Numbered from the stretch's first letter, positions 46,270 to 55,634 are shown. The stretch is DNA of 64,000 bases from Bradyrhizobium sp. CSS354 (GCF_029051725.1 NZ_JAACFU010000005.1:1-64000); one strand, 5' to 3'. Notes: generated from the sequence alone by a model not told the origin. A program made the numbers and translations.

Positions 46270-47622
46270 GTGGCTTCAGCGTGTTTCGCTGGCACCGAAC
46301 TTGAATCGATTATCGCCCGGATTGCCGTCCCTGCGGTCCCAAGAGATGGAAAGCTCGCCGAGATGGCTGCTGGTAACGCCGTTCAGAATGGATCGCTCGG
46401 CGAAGAGATCGTGCGAGGGATCAATGAGCTCGCGGCGATCTCGGAAGAAGGCGACAAGCTCACCCGCATCTTTCTGACCAGCGAGCTGCGCAAGGCTGCG
46501 GACCTCATCCTGAGCTGGATGCGCGACGCCGGCATGAGTGCGCGTCTCGACGCGATCGGCAACGTCTGTGGGCGTTACGAAGGGGAGGGGCCGGGCGCGC
46601 CTTGCCTGATGCTCGGCTCGCACTACGACACCGTGCGCCATGCCGGCAAATGGGACGGGCCGTTGGGCGTGATCACGGCGATCGCCTGCGTCGCCGATCT
46701 CAACCGCCGCGGCAAGCGCCTCCCGTTCGCGATCGAAATCGTCGGTTTTGCGGACGAGGAAGGGGTGCGCTTTGCCTCGACCTTGCTCGGCAGCCGCGCG
46801 GTGGCCGGCACCTTTGACGAGAGCGTCCTCAACACACGTGACCGCGATGGCGTGTCCATGCGCGATGCGCTGGTGCAGTTCGGGCTCGACCCCGATCATA
46901 TCGGCGCGGCCGCGCGGGCCCGGCGCGAGCTGCTTGCCTATCTCGAGCTGCATATCGAGCAAGGTCCTGTGCTGGAAGCGCAAAACCTGCCCGTCGGCGT
47001 GGTCACCGCGATCGCGGGCGCGACACGGCTTGCCGCGCGGCTGACCGGCATGGCGGGGCACGCGGGCACGGTGCCCATGGCGCTCCGGCGCGATGCGTTG
47101 GCGGGCGCGGCCGAATGCATCGGCGCAATCGAGCAGTTTTGCCGCACCGACGAGGATGGGCTGGTCGGCACCGTCGGCTACATCCAGGCGAGGCCCGGCG
47201 CGACCAATGTCATCCCGGGCCAGGTGTCGTTCACCATCGACATGCGGGCACCGACCGACATGCACCGCAAGCGCGCGGTTGCCGATGTCGTCAGGCAGAT
47301 CGAAGCCATCGCAAAGCGTCGTCAATTGACGCTCCAGCTTGACGTCACCCACGAGAACCGCACCGCGCCTTGCGCGCCCTGGCTGAAGGACCAGATCGCG
47401 CAGGCAATTCAAGCGGAAGATTTCCCCGTGTTCGAGCTGCCGAGCGGGGCCGGGCATGACGGCATGGCCATGATCGACATTGCCGATGTTGGCATGATCT
47501 TCGTCCGCTGCCGCGGCGGCATCAGCCATCATCCGGACGAGCATGTCGAACTCGCCGATGCCGACGCCGGCGCGCGGGTGTTGCTGCGGCTGATCGAGAA
47601 TTTTCGGCCGCGGGAAGGCTAA
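46270..47622 (+). CDS. Allantoate amidohydrolase / N-carbamoyl amino acid hydrolase family
   Basis: A 450-residue M20-fold binuclear metal hydrolase: CLMLGSHYDTVRHAGKWDGP (His, Asp ligands), VGFADEEGVRFASTLLGSRA (Glu pair) and YLELHIEQGPVLEAQNLP (His). The family includes allantoate amidohydrolase (AllC), ureidoglycolate hydrolases and L-carbamoylases. Given puuE in the same cluster, allantoate is the likely substrate, which would release ammonia and carbon dioxide to give ureidoglycine. GTG start with GGAAC upstream; an ATG 31 codons in is an alternative. Divergent from operon B. Confidence 0.88.
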   Translation: MASACFAGTELESIIARIAVPAVPRDGKLAEMAAGNAVQNGSLGEEIVRGINELAAISEEGDKLTRIFLTSELRKAADLILSWMRDAGMSARLDAIGNVCGRYEGEGPGAPCLMLGSHYDTVRHAGKWDGPLGVITAIACVADLNRRGKRLPFAIEIVGFADEEGVRFASTLLGSRAVAGTFDESVLNTRDRDGVSMRDALVQFGLDPDHIGAAARARRELLAYLELHIEQGPVLEAQNLPVGVVTAIAGATRLAARLTGMAGHAGTVPMALRRDALAGAAECIGAIEQFCRTDEDGLVGTVGYIQARPGATNVIPGQVSFTIDMRAPTDMHRKRAVADVVRQIEAIAKRRQLTLQLDVTHENRTAPCAPWLKDQIAQAIQAEDFPVFELPSGAGHDGMAMIDIADVGMIFVRCRGGISHHPDEHVELADADAGARVLLRLIENFRPREG

Positions 47623-47718
47623 ACTGACCCGCAAGTCACGGGATAGAGACACGAATCAGACAGGTCTAGAGCCGCGACGGCCTCCCGCCGAACCACGAGA
47701 CACCATTCGACGGCGCCT

Positions 47719-49092
47719 ATGAACAGCGGCATCTCTTTTCCATCCCATCGCGAAAACCGGTTTTACCAGGGTGTGGCGGCGACCTTCGTCGCCAACGCGA
47801 TTCAGGCTGTGAATTTTCTCGGTGATCGACTCCTGAGGCAGTCACATCATCCGCTCACGGCCATGGAGGACCTCTACCGGCACTCGATGGACAGCGCCTT
47901 TTCGGTAACCGAGTCCTTCCTCGTCACCGGCGCGCCGCACGCCTCTGCGTACTATCCGCGCGACTTCGCCTGGTTCTATCCCGACGTCCTCGACCCCGAC
48001 ACCATCATGGATTCGCAGGATGCGGTGCGGCGGGCTCGTCTGCTCGAAAAGAGCGTCCGCCTGCTGCTGGAAGCGGTTCGCGCCAATGTCGTCACGACGA
48101 CCATCGTCCCGGCGGGGCGCTTTCGGTATCTCGGCGTGAACTATTTCTCGCGCCCCTCGGATACGCTGCTCGGCATTCTGGCCGGCCTGCAGCAGATGAT
48201 CTCTGCCGAGGAGAGAGCGTCATCCTTCCTGGCGATGTCGCAATGCGCGCATGCCGGTCGCCTGCTGCTGGCCGAATATGGCGGTGATCTGAAGCGCGCG
48301 ATCCTCCAGCTCGCAAGCGAGCTAGAGCCGTTCAATGAGGGCGACACGAGGTGTTTGCTGTGCGATGCCAGTGCTCCGCGCTCCGCGGCAACCGACACGC
48401 GCGCCGAGCGCAGGCGTTTCGTCACCAATGCCTGCGTCTACACGACGTTCGTGTGGGGCGTGCAGCTCGGAATCGTCGACGAGAACGAGCTGAAGCGGCT
48501 GCTCGGACGCGACCTGGCGCAGTACAAGAGGGACCTGCTCGGCCTGTTCGGCAAGGGTGGCTATATCAGGCATTCCCTGGATGGCCCCACGGGCTCGCCG
48601 GTGTTCTCGGTCGCGCTGGATTTCGTCAGCGTGCATCTGGGCTTCTGGGATATGAGCGAGCCGGCCGAGCGCGCGCTGTTCGCGGCCACGGCGGATCTGA
48701 TCATTGGGGAGCCACGCTTTCGCATCCCCGGCACATTCCACTTCCTGGTGTCCGCGGATAATCCGCGGAACAAGATGATCCACAAGATCGCGGCTCCCGC
48801 CTACCAGGGGCGTTCTTCCTGGCCGACGTTCAACGTCGAGTTCGCGGATCGCATGCTGGACTATGACGAATTCTCGGGGAGCGATACCTACCGCGCCTGC
48901 GCGCAAGGAATATTGAAGGACATTCGCACCGCGACCGAAGTCCACGGCGGCTATCAGGAACTGATCTCGGAACAGGGCCTGAAATATCGCACCTGGGCCT
49001 ACGAGGGCGCCGTGGCCCACTCCTGGTTTCCGCGTTTCCTCTCCGTCTGGAGGAGGGCGCACGGAACGCCGCTCCTCCAGTGGAATGACTGA
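47719..49092 (+). CDS. Unrecognised protein, possible six-hairpin (alpha/alpha)6 barrel
   Basis: A 457-residue protein with no signal peptide or membrane segment. The segment FLVTGAPHASAYYPRDFAWF followed by YPDVLDPDTIMDSQDA, and the later HGGYQELISEQGLKYRTWAY and EGAVAHSWFPRFLSVWRRA, resemble (alpha/alpha)6-barrel glycosidases and related enzymes, which often have a YxPRD.A motif. I do not recognise a named family and assign no activity. It follows the amidohydrolase gene by 96 bases on the same strand, so it may be cotranscribed with it. Codon use is core-like. Confidence 0.75.
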   Translation: MNSGISFPSHRENRFYQGVAATFVANAIQAVNFLGDRLLRQSHHPLTAMEDLYRHSMDSAFSVTESFLVTGAPHASAYYPRDFAWFYPDVLDPDTIMDSQDAVRRARLLEKSVRLLLEAVRANVVTTTIVPAGRFRYLGVNYFSRPSDTLLGILAGLQQMISAEERASSFLAMSQCAHAGRLLLAEYGGDLKRAILQLASELEPFNEGDTRCLLCDASAPRSAATDTRAERRRFVTNACVYTTFVWGVQLGIVDENELKRLLGRDLAQYKRDLLGLFGKGGYIRHSLDGPTGSPVFSVALDFVSVHLGFWDMSEPAERALFAATADLIIGEPRFRIPGTFHFLVSADNPRNKMIHKIAAPAYQGRSSWPTFNVEFADRMLDYDEFSGSDTYRACAQGILKDIRTATEVHGGYQELISEQGLKYRTWAYEGAVAHSWFPRFLSVWRRAHGTPLLQWND

Positions 49093-49101
49093 GCGGAGGG
49101 G

Positions 49102-50421
49102 TTATCCCGCCGTCACGTCCACAAGCTCGCCGCCGTCGAGGACCTTGGCCGCCTTGGCGCGGTCGAGGTCGCCTTCCCAGGCGGCCACCACCACGGTCGC
49201 AACGCAGTTGCCGGTGAGGTTGCCGACCGCGCGAGCCATGCCGATGAACCAGTCGACCGACAAGACCAGCACGAGGCCGATCGCTGGGATGCTCGGCACC
49301 GCGTTCAGCGTCGCCGCCAGAATCACGATCGCGGAGCCCGGCACGCCATGCGCGCCCTTCGAGGTGATCAGGGAGACGCCGAGCACGAGCAGGAGGTCGC
49401 CGAAGGACAGCGGCGTGTTGGTTGCCTGCGCGATGAAGACGACTGCGAGCGTGAGGTAGATCGAGAAGGCGTCGAGGTTGAAGGAATATCCGGTCGGGAT
49501 CACGAGGCCGACGACGGAATCCTTCACGCCCATCCGCTCCAGCTTCTTCATGATCTGCGGCAGTACGGCGTCGGACGAGGCGGTCGCGAGCACGATGGTC
49601 AATTCCTCGCGCAGGTAGGCGAGGAATTTGAGGATGCTGATGCCGGCGAGCGCCATCACGCCGCCGAGCACGCCCAACACGAAGATGCCGACCGAGACGT
49701 AGAACAGCGCCACCAGTGAGACCAGCTGCTTGAGCGAGCCGACCCCGTATTTGCCGACGGTGTAGGCGACTGCGCCGAGCACGCCGAGTGGAGCAACGCG
49801 AACAATAAGCCCCATGACGCGGAACAGCACGGTCGAGGCGGCATCGATCATCGACGTGACGAGCTTGCCTTTCTCACCGCCGACCAGCGCGAGACCCACG
49901 CCGAACAGCACGGCGAAAAATAAGACCTGGAGCACGTCGTTGCGCGATAAGGCGTCGAACGAGGTGCTCGGGATCACGTTGAGGAGGAAGGAGCCGATGC
50001 CGCCGCCCTGCAGCTTGTGGGCGTTGTCGGCGTAGGTATTGAGCGCCTTGGCATCGAGCGTCGAGGGGTCGATGTTCATGCCGTGGCCGGGGCCGAAAGT
50101 GTAGGCGAGGATGAGACCTACCACGAGCGCGACTGTGGTCATCACCTCGAAATAAATCAACGCTTTGACACCGACCCGTCCGACCTTCTTGAGGTCGCCC
50201 GCGCCGGCAATGCCGTGCACTACGACGCAGAACACGATCGGCGCCACGATCATCGAAATCAGCTTCAGGAAGGCGTCGCTGAGAATCTTGAGGGAAATGG
50301 CAAAATCCGGGACGGCCACGCCGAGGATGATGCCGAGGATCAACGCGGCGAGGACCTGGACGAACAGCGATGTGTAGAGCGGTTTTCGCTCGGCGGCCGG
50401 GGCCGCGGCAATGGTCGACAT
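49102..50421 (-). CDS. dctA: C4-dicarboxylate/proton symporter
   Basis: A 439-residue DAACS-family transporter, the right length for DctA. Hairpin and core motifs: VLATASSDAVLPQIMKKLER, VGLVIPTGYSFNLDAFSIYL, ITSKGAHGVPGSAIVILAAT, SVDWFIGMARAVGNLTGNCV. It takes up succinate, malate and fumarate; in rhizobia DctA is essential for feeding bacteroids, though several paralogues usually exist. No DctBD sensor pair is adjacent. GGGGGAG lies seven bases before the ATG. Convergent with the 47719 gene, 9-base gap. Confidence 0.93.
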   Translation of the reverse strand: MSTIAAAPAAERKPLYTSLFVQVLAALILGIILGVAVPDFAISLKILSDAFLKLISMIVAPIVFCVVVHGIAGAGDLKKVGRVGVKALIYFEVMTTVALVVGLILAYTFGPGHGMNIDPSTLDAKALNTYADNAHKLQGGGIGSFLLNVIPSTSFDALSRNDVLQVLFFAVLFGVGLALVGGEKGKLVTSMIDAASTVLFRVMGLIVRVAPLGVLGAVAYTVGKYGVGSLKQLVSLVALFYVSVGIFVLGVLGGVMALAGISILKFLAYLREELTIVLATASSDAVLPQIMKKLERMGVKDSVVGLVIPTGYSFNLDAFSIYLTLAVVFIAQATNTPLSFGDLLLVLGVSLITSKGAHGVPGSAIVILAATLNAVPSIPAIGLVLVLSVDWFIGMARAVGNLTGNCVATVVVAAWEGDLDRAKAAKVLDGGELVDVTAG

Positions 50422-50624
50422 GGTGACTCCCCCGTTTTGACGACGTCTCGATCGTCGAAAGGAGCAACTAGCGTGCCAGATTGTCGCGGTTTCGCTGAGG
50501 CGGAGGTCTATTTGGTCGCTTTTGCGGTGCGACCGGACACCCGCACCGGCCCCGGGGGCCGTTCGAGGTGCCGTCGGTCACGTGGACGGGCGATTTTGCG
50601 GTCGTTCCGCACGCGGGTGGCGCG

Positions 50625-50846
50625 TCACGCCGCGAGATCCAGCAGCCGACACGATCCGCGTACCAGCACCTTGCGTCCATTCGGCGTCATGACCGGCACG
50701 CCGTCGCTGACGACGACAAGACCAAGCTTGACGAGGCTCTCGATGAGATAGGCCTTCGCAAGACGACCGTTCGACACCGGGTTGCGAAGCGCCTTCAGAA
50801 CCTCCCATTGGTCCGGCGTAAGATCGAAGTCGATGTCGTTGCTCAT
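50625..50846 (-). CDS. Small winged-helix-like hypothetical protein
   Basis: A 73-residue protein: IDFDLTPDQWEVLKALRNPV then SNGRLAKAYLIESLVKLGLV and VVSDGVPVMTPNGRKVLVRG. The helix-helix-beta hairpin layout and T..GR.VL end fit a minimal winged-helix domain. Similar small proteins are common in Bradyrhizobium. AGGCAACA precedes the ATG. Confidence 0.65.
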   Translation of the reverse strand: MSNDIDFDLTPDQWEVLKALRNPVSNGRLAKAYLIESLVKLGLVVVSDGVPVMTPNGRKVLVRGSCRLLDLAA

Positions 50847-51197
50847 TGTTGCCTCAAGCCGTGGTGCCGTTCGTGCGCCTCTGTTAGAGGCGCTGCATGA
50901 AGACCGTGCGACGACAATGAGTCGGGAATTCGGTGAGGCGTTTAGAACTTCTCTTCACAAATTGCTGCATGCCATTGCGTCACAAGAGTTAAGATCGCTC
51001 GATCATGATTATAGTCCCGGGCCTCGATCACATATTGATGATGTGCGTTTGATGCTGGTCCGCGAACTACCGCGCTGCACGGGCAGCGCTGCTGTCTCAT
51101 TCCGCGTCGCAATATGCACAGAAATCATGAGACGAAGGGTTCGAGATTCTGTTACGCTGATCGCGCGGAATGGCTTCACACGCCAGGAGTGGAGTGC
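50847..51197. other. AT-rich interval with a doubtful reading frame
   Basis: A frame from ATG 50917 to TGA 51201 (SREFGEAFRTSLHKLLHAIA ...) overlaps the start of the next gene by four bases (ATGA). However, its codons are AT-rich at third positions, unlike the neighbours, and no product is recognised. More likely an upstream leader/promoter region. Confidence 0.4.
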
Positions 51198-51380
51198 ATG
51201 AACAGGCTGGTCGAAATTCGCAGTCAAGAATCCCTGTGCCGGGAGCGCGCCGCGCTTGATTTCCAGCGCCGGGTTTTCTGGCTTGCGCAAGCTCAAGAAT
51301 GGGAGCAGCGCGCGCTTGACGAGATCGCCTATCATTTCCGGGAGTGCAATGTGGCTCACGCGGAGCTGGCGCGAAACTGA
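51198..51380 (+). CDS. Small helical hypothetical protein
   Basis: A 60-residue all-helical protein, MNRLVEIRSQESLCRERAAL then DFQRRVFWLAQAQEWEQRAL and DEIAYHFREC. AGGAG about nine bases before the ATG. A typical Bradyrhizobium small protein (CRERAALD....FWLAQAEEW pattern) without known function. Confidence 0.65.
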   Translation: MNRLVEIRSQESLCRERAALDFQRRVFWLAQAQEWEQRALDEIAYHFRECNVAHAELARN

Positions 51381-51399
51381 CGCCGGCTGTGGGTAGGGC

Positions 51400-52776
51400 C
51401 TACTGATAAGTCGCCACGATATCGGACACCGCGCGCTCAAGCTGCTGCGCGGTGGAGCACTGACGCACCACGCTGCAGAAGGTCGCATAGCGCGGCATCT
51501 CGGAATCGCCAAAGCCCCAGGCGAGACGTCCTTCGGGATTGAGCCAGACCAGCCGCTTCGAACGCTCGGAGATGCGGCGCAGGATGTCGGCGCGCGGATC
51601 GAGATTGTTGCTGCGGGCATCGCCCAGCACGATCACCGTGGTCTGCGGCGTCAGCGCGCTCATGAACTCCTTCTCGAAATCGGCCAGCGACGAGCCGTAG
51701 TCGGAGGAGCCGAAGCCGACCTTGGACATGATCTCGGCCATCGCCTCTTCCGGTGGTTTCGATTCCAGGATGTCGCTGACTTCGATCAGATGCGAGGAGA
51801 AGGCGAAGGAATGGACGTCGTCGACCACCTCGTGCAGCGAGTGGATCAGGAGCAGGAAGAAATCCGAGACCTGCGCGACCGAGCCGGAGACGTCGCAGAG
51901 CGCCACGATCTTCGGCCGGTCGCGATGCTTGCGCTTCCACGCCGTGAGAAAGGGGATGCCGCCCCAGGCGGCGTTGCGGCGCAGCGTGCGGCGGACGTCG
52001 AGATGACCGCGCCGTTGGCGCTTGCGTGGTTTCGAATAGCGCTCGCGCAGGCGTCGCGCGATCTGGCGGATGAGGGCGCGCATTTCCGCGACATGGCGCC
52101 GCTCGATGCGGGCAAGCGGCGCGTTGCGCAGAATCTCATTGCGGAGGTTTTCGGCCTCCTCGCGGGCATAGAGCGCAAGCCCCTGCGCGACGGTGTCGCG
52201 AACGGCTTCGCGCAAGGCATCGAGCGCGGCGCGAAGCCGCTCGGCCAGCGCCGGGTTGGTCGCGGTCAGCTCGTCGAGATCGTCGCGTAGTCGCTGGAGC
52301 CCCATGGCGTCGAGGATGCGGCTGGAAAAGATGCCGCGCTGGGTGGAGTAGCGGATGTCGGACAGCGAGGCCGCACCTGAGGCGCTGGCGATCGCGGCGC
52401 TGATCGCGTTGCGATCCTGCGACAGCAGCATTTGCGCGAGGGGGCCCAATTCTGCGGGAGGCGAACCGCCGCTCGCATCGCTGGCCTCGCCGGACGACGG
52501 AGATTGATCCGCGTCCTCCGAAACATCGTTGCTGTTGGCTTCAGATTGTTCCTGCCGCGGCTCGGGCTGACTGAAGAACAGATCGAAACAGTCACCCAGC
52601 GCGAGCTTTTCGTCCTGCGACTTGGCGAGCGTCAGAAGGAGCGCATCGCGCAGGATGGTCCGGTCGGAAACGCCGACCTGCGCGACCGCGCGCATCGCGT
52701 CGATGCTTTCGGCAGGCGAGACATGGACGCCGGCGCCCCGTGCCGCACGGAAGAAACGATGAATATTCTCGCGCAT
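51400..52776 (-). CDS. VWA-domain protein, CoxE-like
   Basis: A 458-residue protein with an N-terminal helical domain and an acidic, Ser-rich linker (about 95-115). The C-terminal von Willebrand A domain has the MIDAS start KIVALCDVSGSVAQVSDFF and later GSSDYGSSLADFEKEF and TTVIVLGDARSNNLDPRADI. CoxE-type proteins work with MoxR AAA ATPases in metal-centre maturation or complex remodelling. It follows the MoxR gene, whose stop overlaps a TTG three codons upstream of this ATG; I prefer the ATG. Target complex unknown. Confidence 0.9.
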   Translation of the reverse strand: MRENIHRFFRAARGAGVHVSPAESIDAMRAVAQVGVSDRTILRDALLLTLAKSQDEKLALGDCFDLFFSQPEPRQEQSEANSNDVSEDADQSPSSGEASDASGGSPPAELGPLAQMLLSQDRNAISAAIASASGAASLSDIRYSTQRGIFSSRILDAMGLQRLRDDLDELTATNPALAERLRAALDALREAVRDTVAQGLALYAREEAENLRNEILRNAPLARIERRHVAEMRALIRQIARRLRERYSKPRKRQRRGHLDVRRTLRRNAAWGGIPFLTAWKRKHRDRPKIVALCDVSGSVAQVSDFFLLLIHSLHEVVDDVHSFAFSSHLIEVSDILESKPPEEAMAEIMSKVGFGSSDYGSSLADFEKEFMSALTPQTTVIVLGDARSNNLDPRADILRRISERSKRLVWLNPEGRLAWGFGDSEMPRYATFCSVVRQCSTAQQLERAVSDIVATYQ

Positions 52777-52781
52777 CGGCG

Positions 52782-53729
52782 TCAACCGAAGACGTTAGAT
52801 CGTGCTGCCTTGGCAATGAAGGTCGTGATCTGAGGCTGAGCCGCCTCGATGTCGGCCTCGTATTTCAGGAGCACGTTGAGCGTGTCCTTGACGATCTCGG
52901 TGTCGAGCTCCGAGGCCTGCAAGAGCACCAGCACGCGCGCCCAGTCGATGGTCTCGCTGACCGAAGGCAGCTTCTTCAGGTCGAGCGAGCGGATTTCGTG
53001 GATGAAACCGACCATCTGCCGCCGCAGCGTCTGCGAAATGTTGGGGACGCGGCTCTCGACGATGCGCTCCTCGAGCCGCTGCTCGGGGAAGCCGATGTGC
53101 AGATGCAGGCAGCGCCGCTTCAGGGCGTCGCCGAGATCGCGCTCGCTGTTGGAGGTGAGGATCACAGTTGGCGGCGTGATCGCGGAGACGGTGCCGAGTT
53201 CTGGGATCGTGACCTGGAAATCGGAGAGAATTTCCAGCAGCAACGACTCGAATTCCGCATCCGACTTGTCGATCTCGTCGATCAGGAGCACGCAGCCGCC
53301 CGGCTGCTCCAGCGCTTGCAGCAGCGGCCGCGGCTCGACGAACTCCTTGGAGAAGAACACGTCACCGAAATCGTGGAGTTGATTAAGTGCAGCGTGCAAA
53401 GTCTGCGCGCCGCCAAGGACTTCGCCGAGCTTGTCCTTGAGGATCTGCGTGTAGAGAAGCTGCTTGGCGTATTTCCATTCATAGAGCGCCTTGGCCTCGT
53501 CGAGGCCTTCGTAGCACTGCAGGCGGATCATCTTCAGGCCGCGCCAGGCCGCGATCGCCTTGGCAAGCTCGGTCTTGCCGACGCCCGCCGGGCCTTCGAC
53601 CAGGATCGGTTTCTCGATCTGCTGCGATAAATAGACGGCGGTCGCGATCTGCCGGCTCGCGATGTAGCCTTGCGCGGCGAGGCCGCTCTCCACTGCCTCG
53701 ATCGCTGTCGAAGGCTTCTGTTCAGCCAC
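52782..53729 (-). CDS. MoxR-family AAA ATPase
   Basis: A 315-residue AAA+ ATPase: Walker A ILVEGPAGVGKTELAKAIAA, Walker B CVLLIDEIDKSDAEFE, sensor 1 VILTSNSERDLGDALKRRCL. With the downstream VWA protein it forms the usual MoxR-VWA chaperone pair. Start at GTG 53729 (AEQKPSTAIEAVESG) with GGGAG upstream, matching the usual family N-terminus; upstream codons run into a large inverted repeat and are probably untranslated. Confidence 0.93.
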   Translation of the reverse strand: MAEQKPSTAIEAVESGLAAQGYIASRQIATAVYLSQQIEKPILVEGPAGVGKTELAKAIAAWRGLKMIRLQCYEGLDEAKALYEWKYAKQLLYTQILKDKLGEVLGGAQTLHAALNQLHDFGDVFFSKEFVEPRPLLQALEQPGGCVLLIDEIDKSDAEFESLLLEILSDFQVTIPELGTVSAITPPTVILTSNSERDLGDALKRRCLHLHIGFPEQRLEERIVESRVPNISQTLRRQMVGFIHEIRSLDLKKLPSVSETIDWARVLVLLQASELDTEIVKDTLNVLLKYEADIEAAQPQITTFIAKAARSNVFG

Positions 53730-53738
53730 GAAAAGGCG

Positions 53739-53806
53739 CTCCCAAAGGTCTTGTTTGAGGCTTGTTCTGCCTGCGTTCACGGCAAAGAACAAGCCTCGTT
53801 TGGGAG
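53739..53806. promoter_or_regulatory. Large inverted repeat in the MoxR leader
   Basis: Inner arms GAGGCTTGTTCT (53757-53768) and AGAACAAGCCTC (53786-53797) are perfect. Outer arms CTCCCAAA (53739-53746) and TTTGGGAG (53799-53806) extend the symmetry. It lies just upstream of the MoxR ribosome binding site. It could be a regulator site, an RNA hairpin controlling MoxR, or the terminator of the gene at 53877. Confidence 0.6.
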
Positions 53807-53876
53807 AGGCCAGACCCGCGCGAGTGGGCGTTTTTTCCGCTCAGCGCAAATAATCGGGTGGCCACCGGCCGCGCGA

Positions 53877-54077
53877 TCAGTGCCGCAGCAACTCCGGCTT
53901 GCGGATCGTCTGTCTGACCTCGGCGCCGCAATCGGCGCATTCGTAGACGAAGTCGATCTTGGCAAGACTCCAATGCGGTTCGACCTCGCGCACATACATT
54001 GGAAGGAACCCCATGCATGCAGGGCAAATCACAGGCGCGATTTCGATATCCTGATGATGCTGTACATAAGCTGGCAT
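53877..54077 (-). CDS. Small zinc-ribbon protein
   Basis: A 66-residue protein with two CxxC pairs (VICPACMGFLPMYVRE and YECADCGAEVRQTIRK), a rubredoxin-like or zinc-ribbon knuckle. GGAGAGCC lies before the ATG. Similar proteins are common in Bradyrhizobium. Metal binding is inferred; role unknown. Confidence 0.7.
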   Translation of the reverse strand: MPAYVQHHQDIEIAPVICPACMGFLPMYVREVEPHWSLAKIDFVYECADCGAEVRQTIRKPELLRH

Positions 54078-54301
54078 CTCGGCTCTCCTTCGCAGACGAC
54101 CTCCATACCCGCGCCAAGGCTACTGCCGGCAGGCGCAAGGCCGACATCAACTCTTTCGAACAGAGGCGGAACGGCTGAGGTTTGTCGTTCGCTGTGACAT
54201 TCTTGTTACGTCTCTGTACTGTGACGGGGCGACCAAATACCTATCTGGAAAGCCCGATCCGGTATTCGGATTTTGACCTCAACGATAAGGGAGCAACGCC
54301 C

Positions 54302-55276
54302 ATGACGCATGCCATTCGCTTTCACAAGACTGGTGGTCCGGAAGTGCTGGTCTGGGAGGAGGTCAGTGTCGGCAAGCCCGGACCGGGCGAGGCACGAATC
54401 CGCCATACCGCCGTCGGTCTCAACTTCGTCGACATCTACAACCGTTCGGGCCTTTACCCGGCACAACTGCCGAGCGGGCTCGGTAGCGAGGCTGCTGGCG
54501 TCGTCGAGGAGGTCGGGGCGGGTGTCACCGATCTGAAACCGGGCGATCGCGTCGCCTACGGCGCCTCGCCGCTCGGGGCCTATTCCGAGGCGCGGCTGAT
54601 CCCGGCCGACCGACTGCTGAAGCTGCCGGACGGTATCGATGACAAGACCGCGGCGGCGATGATGCTGAAGGGGCTCACCACGCAATATCTGATCCGGCAG
54701 ACCTATCGCGTGAAGGCCGGCGACACCATCCTGCTCCATGCGGCCGCCGGTGGCGTCGGCCTGATTCTCTCCCAGTGGGCCAAGCATCTCGGCGCGACCG
54801 TGATCGGCACCGTCAGCAACGACGAGAAGGCCAAGCTCGCCAAGGCGCACGGCTGCGACCATGTCATCATCTACAGCCGCGAGGATTTCGTGAAGCGCGT
54901 GGACGAGATCACAGGCGGCAAGAAGGTGCCGGTGGTCTACGATTCCGTCGGCAAGGATACGTTCCTGAAGTCGCTCGACTGTCTCGCGCCGCTCGGCGTC
55001 GCCGCGCTGTTCGGTGCGTCCTCCGGCGCCGTCGAGCCGCTCAATCTCGGTTTGCTCGCGCAGAAGGGCTCGCTCTACGTCACCCGGCCGACGCTGTTCA
55101 CCTACGCCGCGAAGCGTGAGAGCCTGGTCGCGATGGCAGGCGAGCTGTTCGACGTCGTCAAGTCCGGCGCGGTCAAGATCGAGGTGCACCAGACCTATCC
55201 ACTGAAGGACGCGGCCAAGGCGCATGCCGATCTCGCTGGGCGCAAGACCACGGGATCGACCGTTCTCACGGTGTGA
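54302..55276 (+). CDS. NADPH:quinone oxidoreductase, MDR family
   Basis: A 324-residue zinc-free medium-chain dehydrogenase/reductase of the zeta-crystallin/QOR type: RHTAVGLNFVDIYNRSGLYP (N...Y.R.G.YP), LPSGLGSEAAGVVEEVGAGV, and the nucleotide-binding ILLHAAAGGVGLILSQWAKH (AAGGVG). It reduces quinones with NADPH. I start at ATG 54302, where homology begins, with GGGAG nine bases before it. Stands alone; core-like codon use. Confidence 0.9.
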   Translation: MTHAIRFHKTGGPEVLVWEEVSVGKPGPGEARIRHTAVGLNFVDIYNRSGLYPAQLPSGLGSEAAGVVEEVGAGVTDLKPGDRVAYGASPLGAYSEARLIPADRLLKLPDGIDDKTAAAMMLKGLTTQYLIRQTYRVKAGDTILLHAAAGGVGLILSQWAKHLGATVIGTVSNDEKAKLAKAHGCDHVIIYSREDFVKRVDEITGGKKVPVVYDSVGKDTFLKSLDCLAPLGVAALFGASSGAVEPLNLGLLAQKGSLYVTRPTLFTYAAKRESLVAMAGELFDVVKSGAVKIEVHQTYPLKDAAKAHADLAGRKTTGSTVLTV

Positions 55277-55316
55277 ACTCCGGACGGGGGCGTGGTGCGG
55301 GTCGCTTGGGCCTGCG

Positions 55317-55592
55317 TCACGTCCGCTCGTGCTTGCGCAGATCGCGGGCGTGATCGAGGCGCACGGCCTGGACGTCGACTTCTTCGGGCGGGATCCGGGG
55401 CAGGGCAGCCTCAGCGAGGATCGTCTCGGTCACGTCTTCAACCGAATTCTCCACGATCTCCTGGATGAACGAGATGTTCCGATATTCACCTGAGGCGACG
55501 CGGGAAATGACCTCGCGCCTGGTGATTTCAGGGTCGACGACCGCCTCGCGGCCGCGGCGCCCATAGTCGATCATCACGACGAAATACTGCAT
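55317..55592 (-). CDS. Hypothetical protein, likely regulated by the adjacent repressor
   Basis: A 91-residue acidic/basic mixed protein (MQYFVVMIDYGRRGREAVVD then PEITRREVISRVASGEYRNI and SFIQEIVENSVEDVTETILA). No domain recognised; members are common in Bradyrhizobium next to the S24-type regulator. Two operator-like palindromes lie 45-90 bases upstream of its ATG. AGGATT precedes the start. Confidence 0.75.
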   Translation of the reverse strand: MQYFVVMIDYGRRGREAVVDPEITRREVISRVASGEYRNISFIQEIVENSVEDVTETILAEAALPRIPPEEVDVQAVRLDHARDLRKHERT

Positions 55593-55634
55593 GAAAGAAT
55601 CCTGCCGTGCCCCATGGTCGGGCACGGCGGAGTA

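Noticed and set aside
46276..47652. 458-codon minus-strand open frame
   Set aside because: Antisense to the M20 hydrolase with intact metal ligands.
50917..51201. 94-codon frame with ATGA overlap to the next gene
   Set aside because: Third-position composition is unlike the neighbours and no product is recognised; kept only as a doubtful note.
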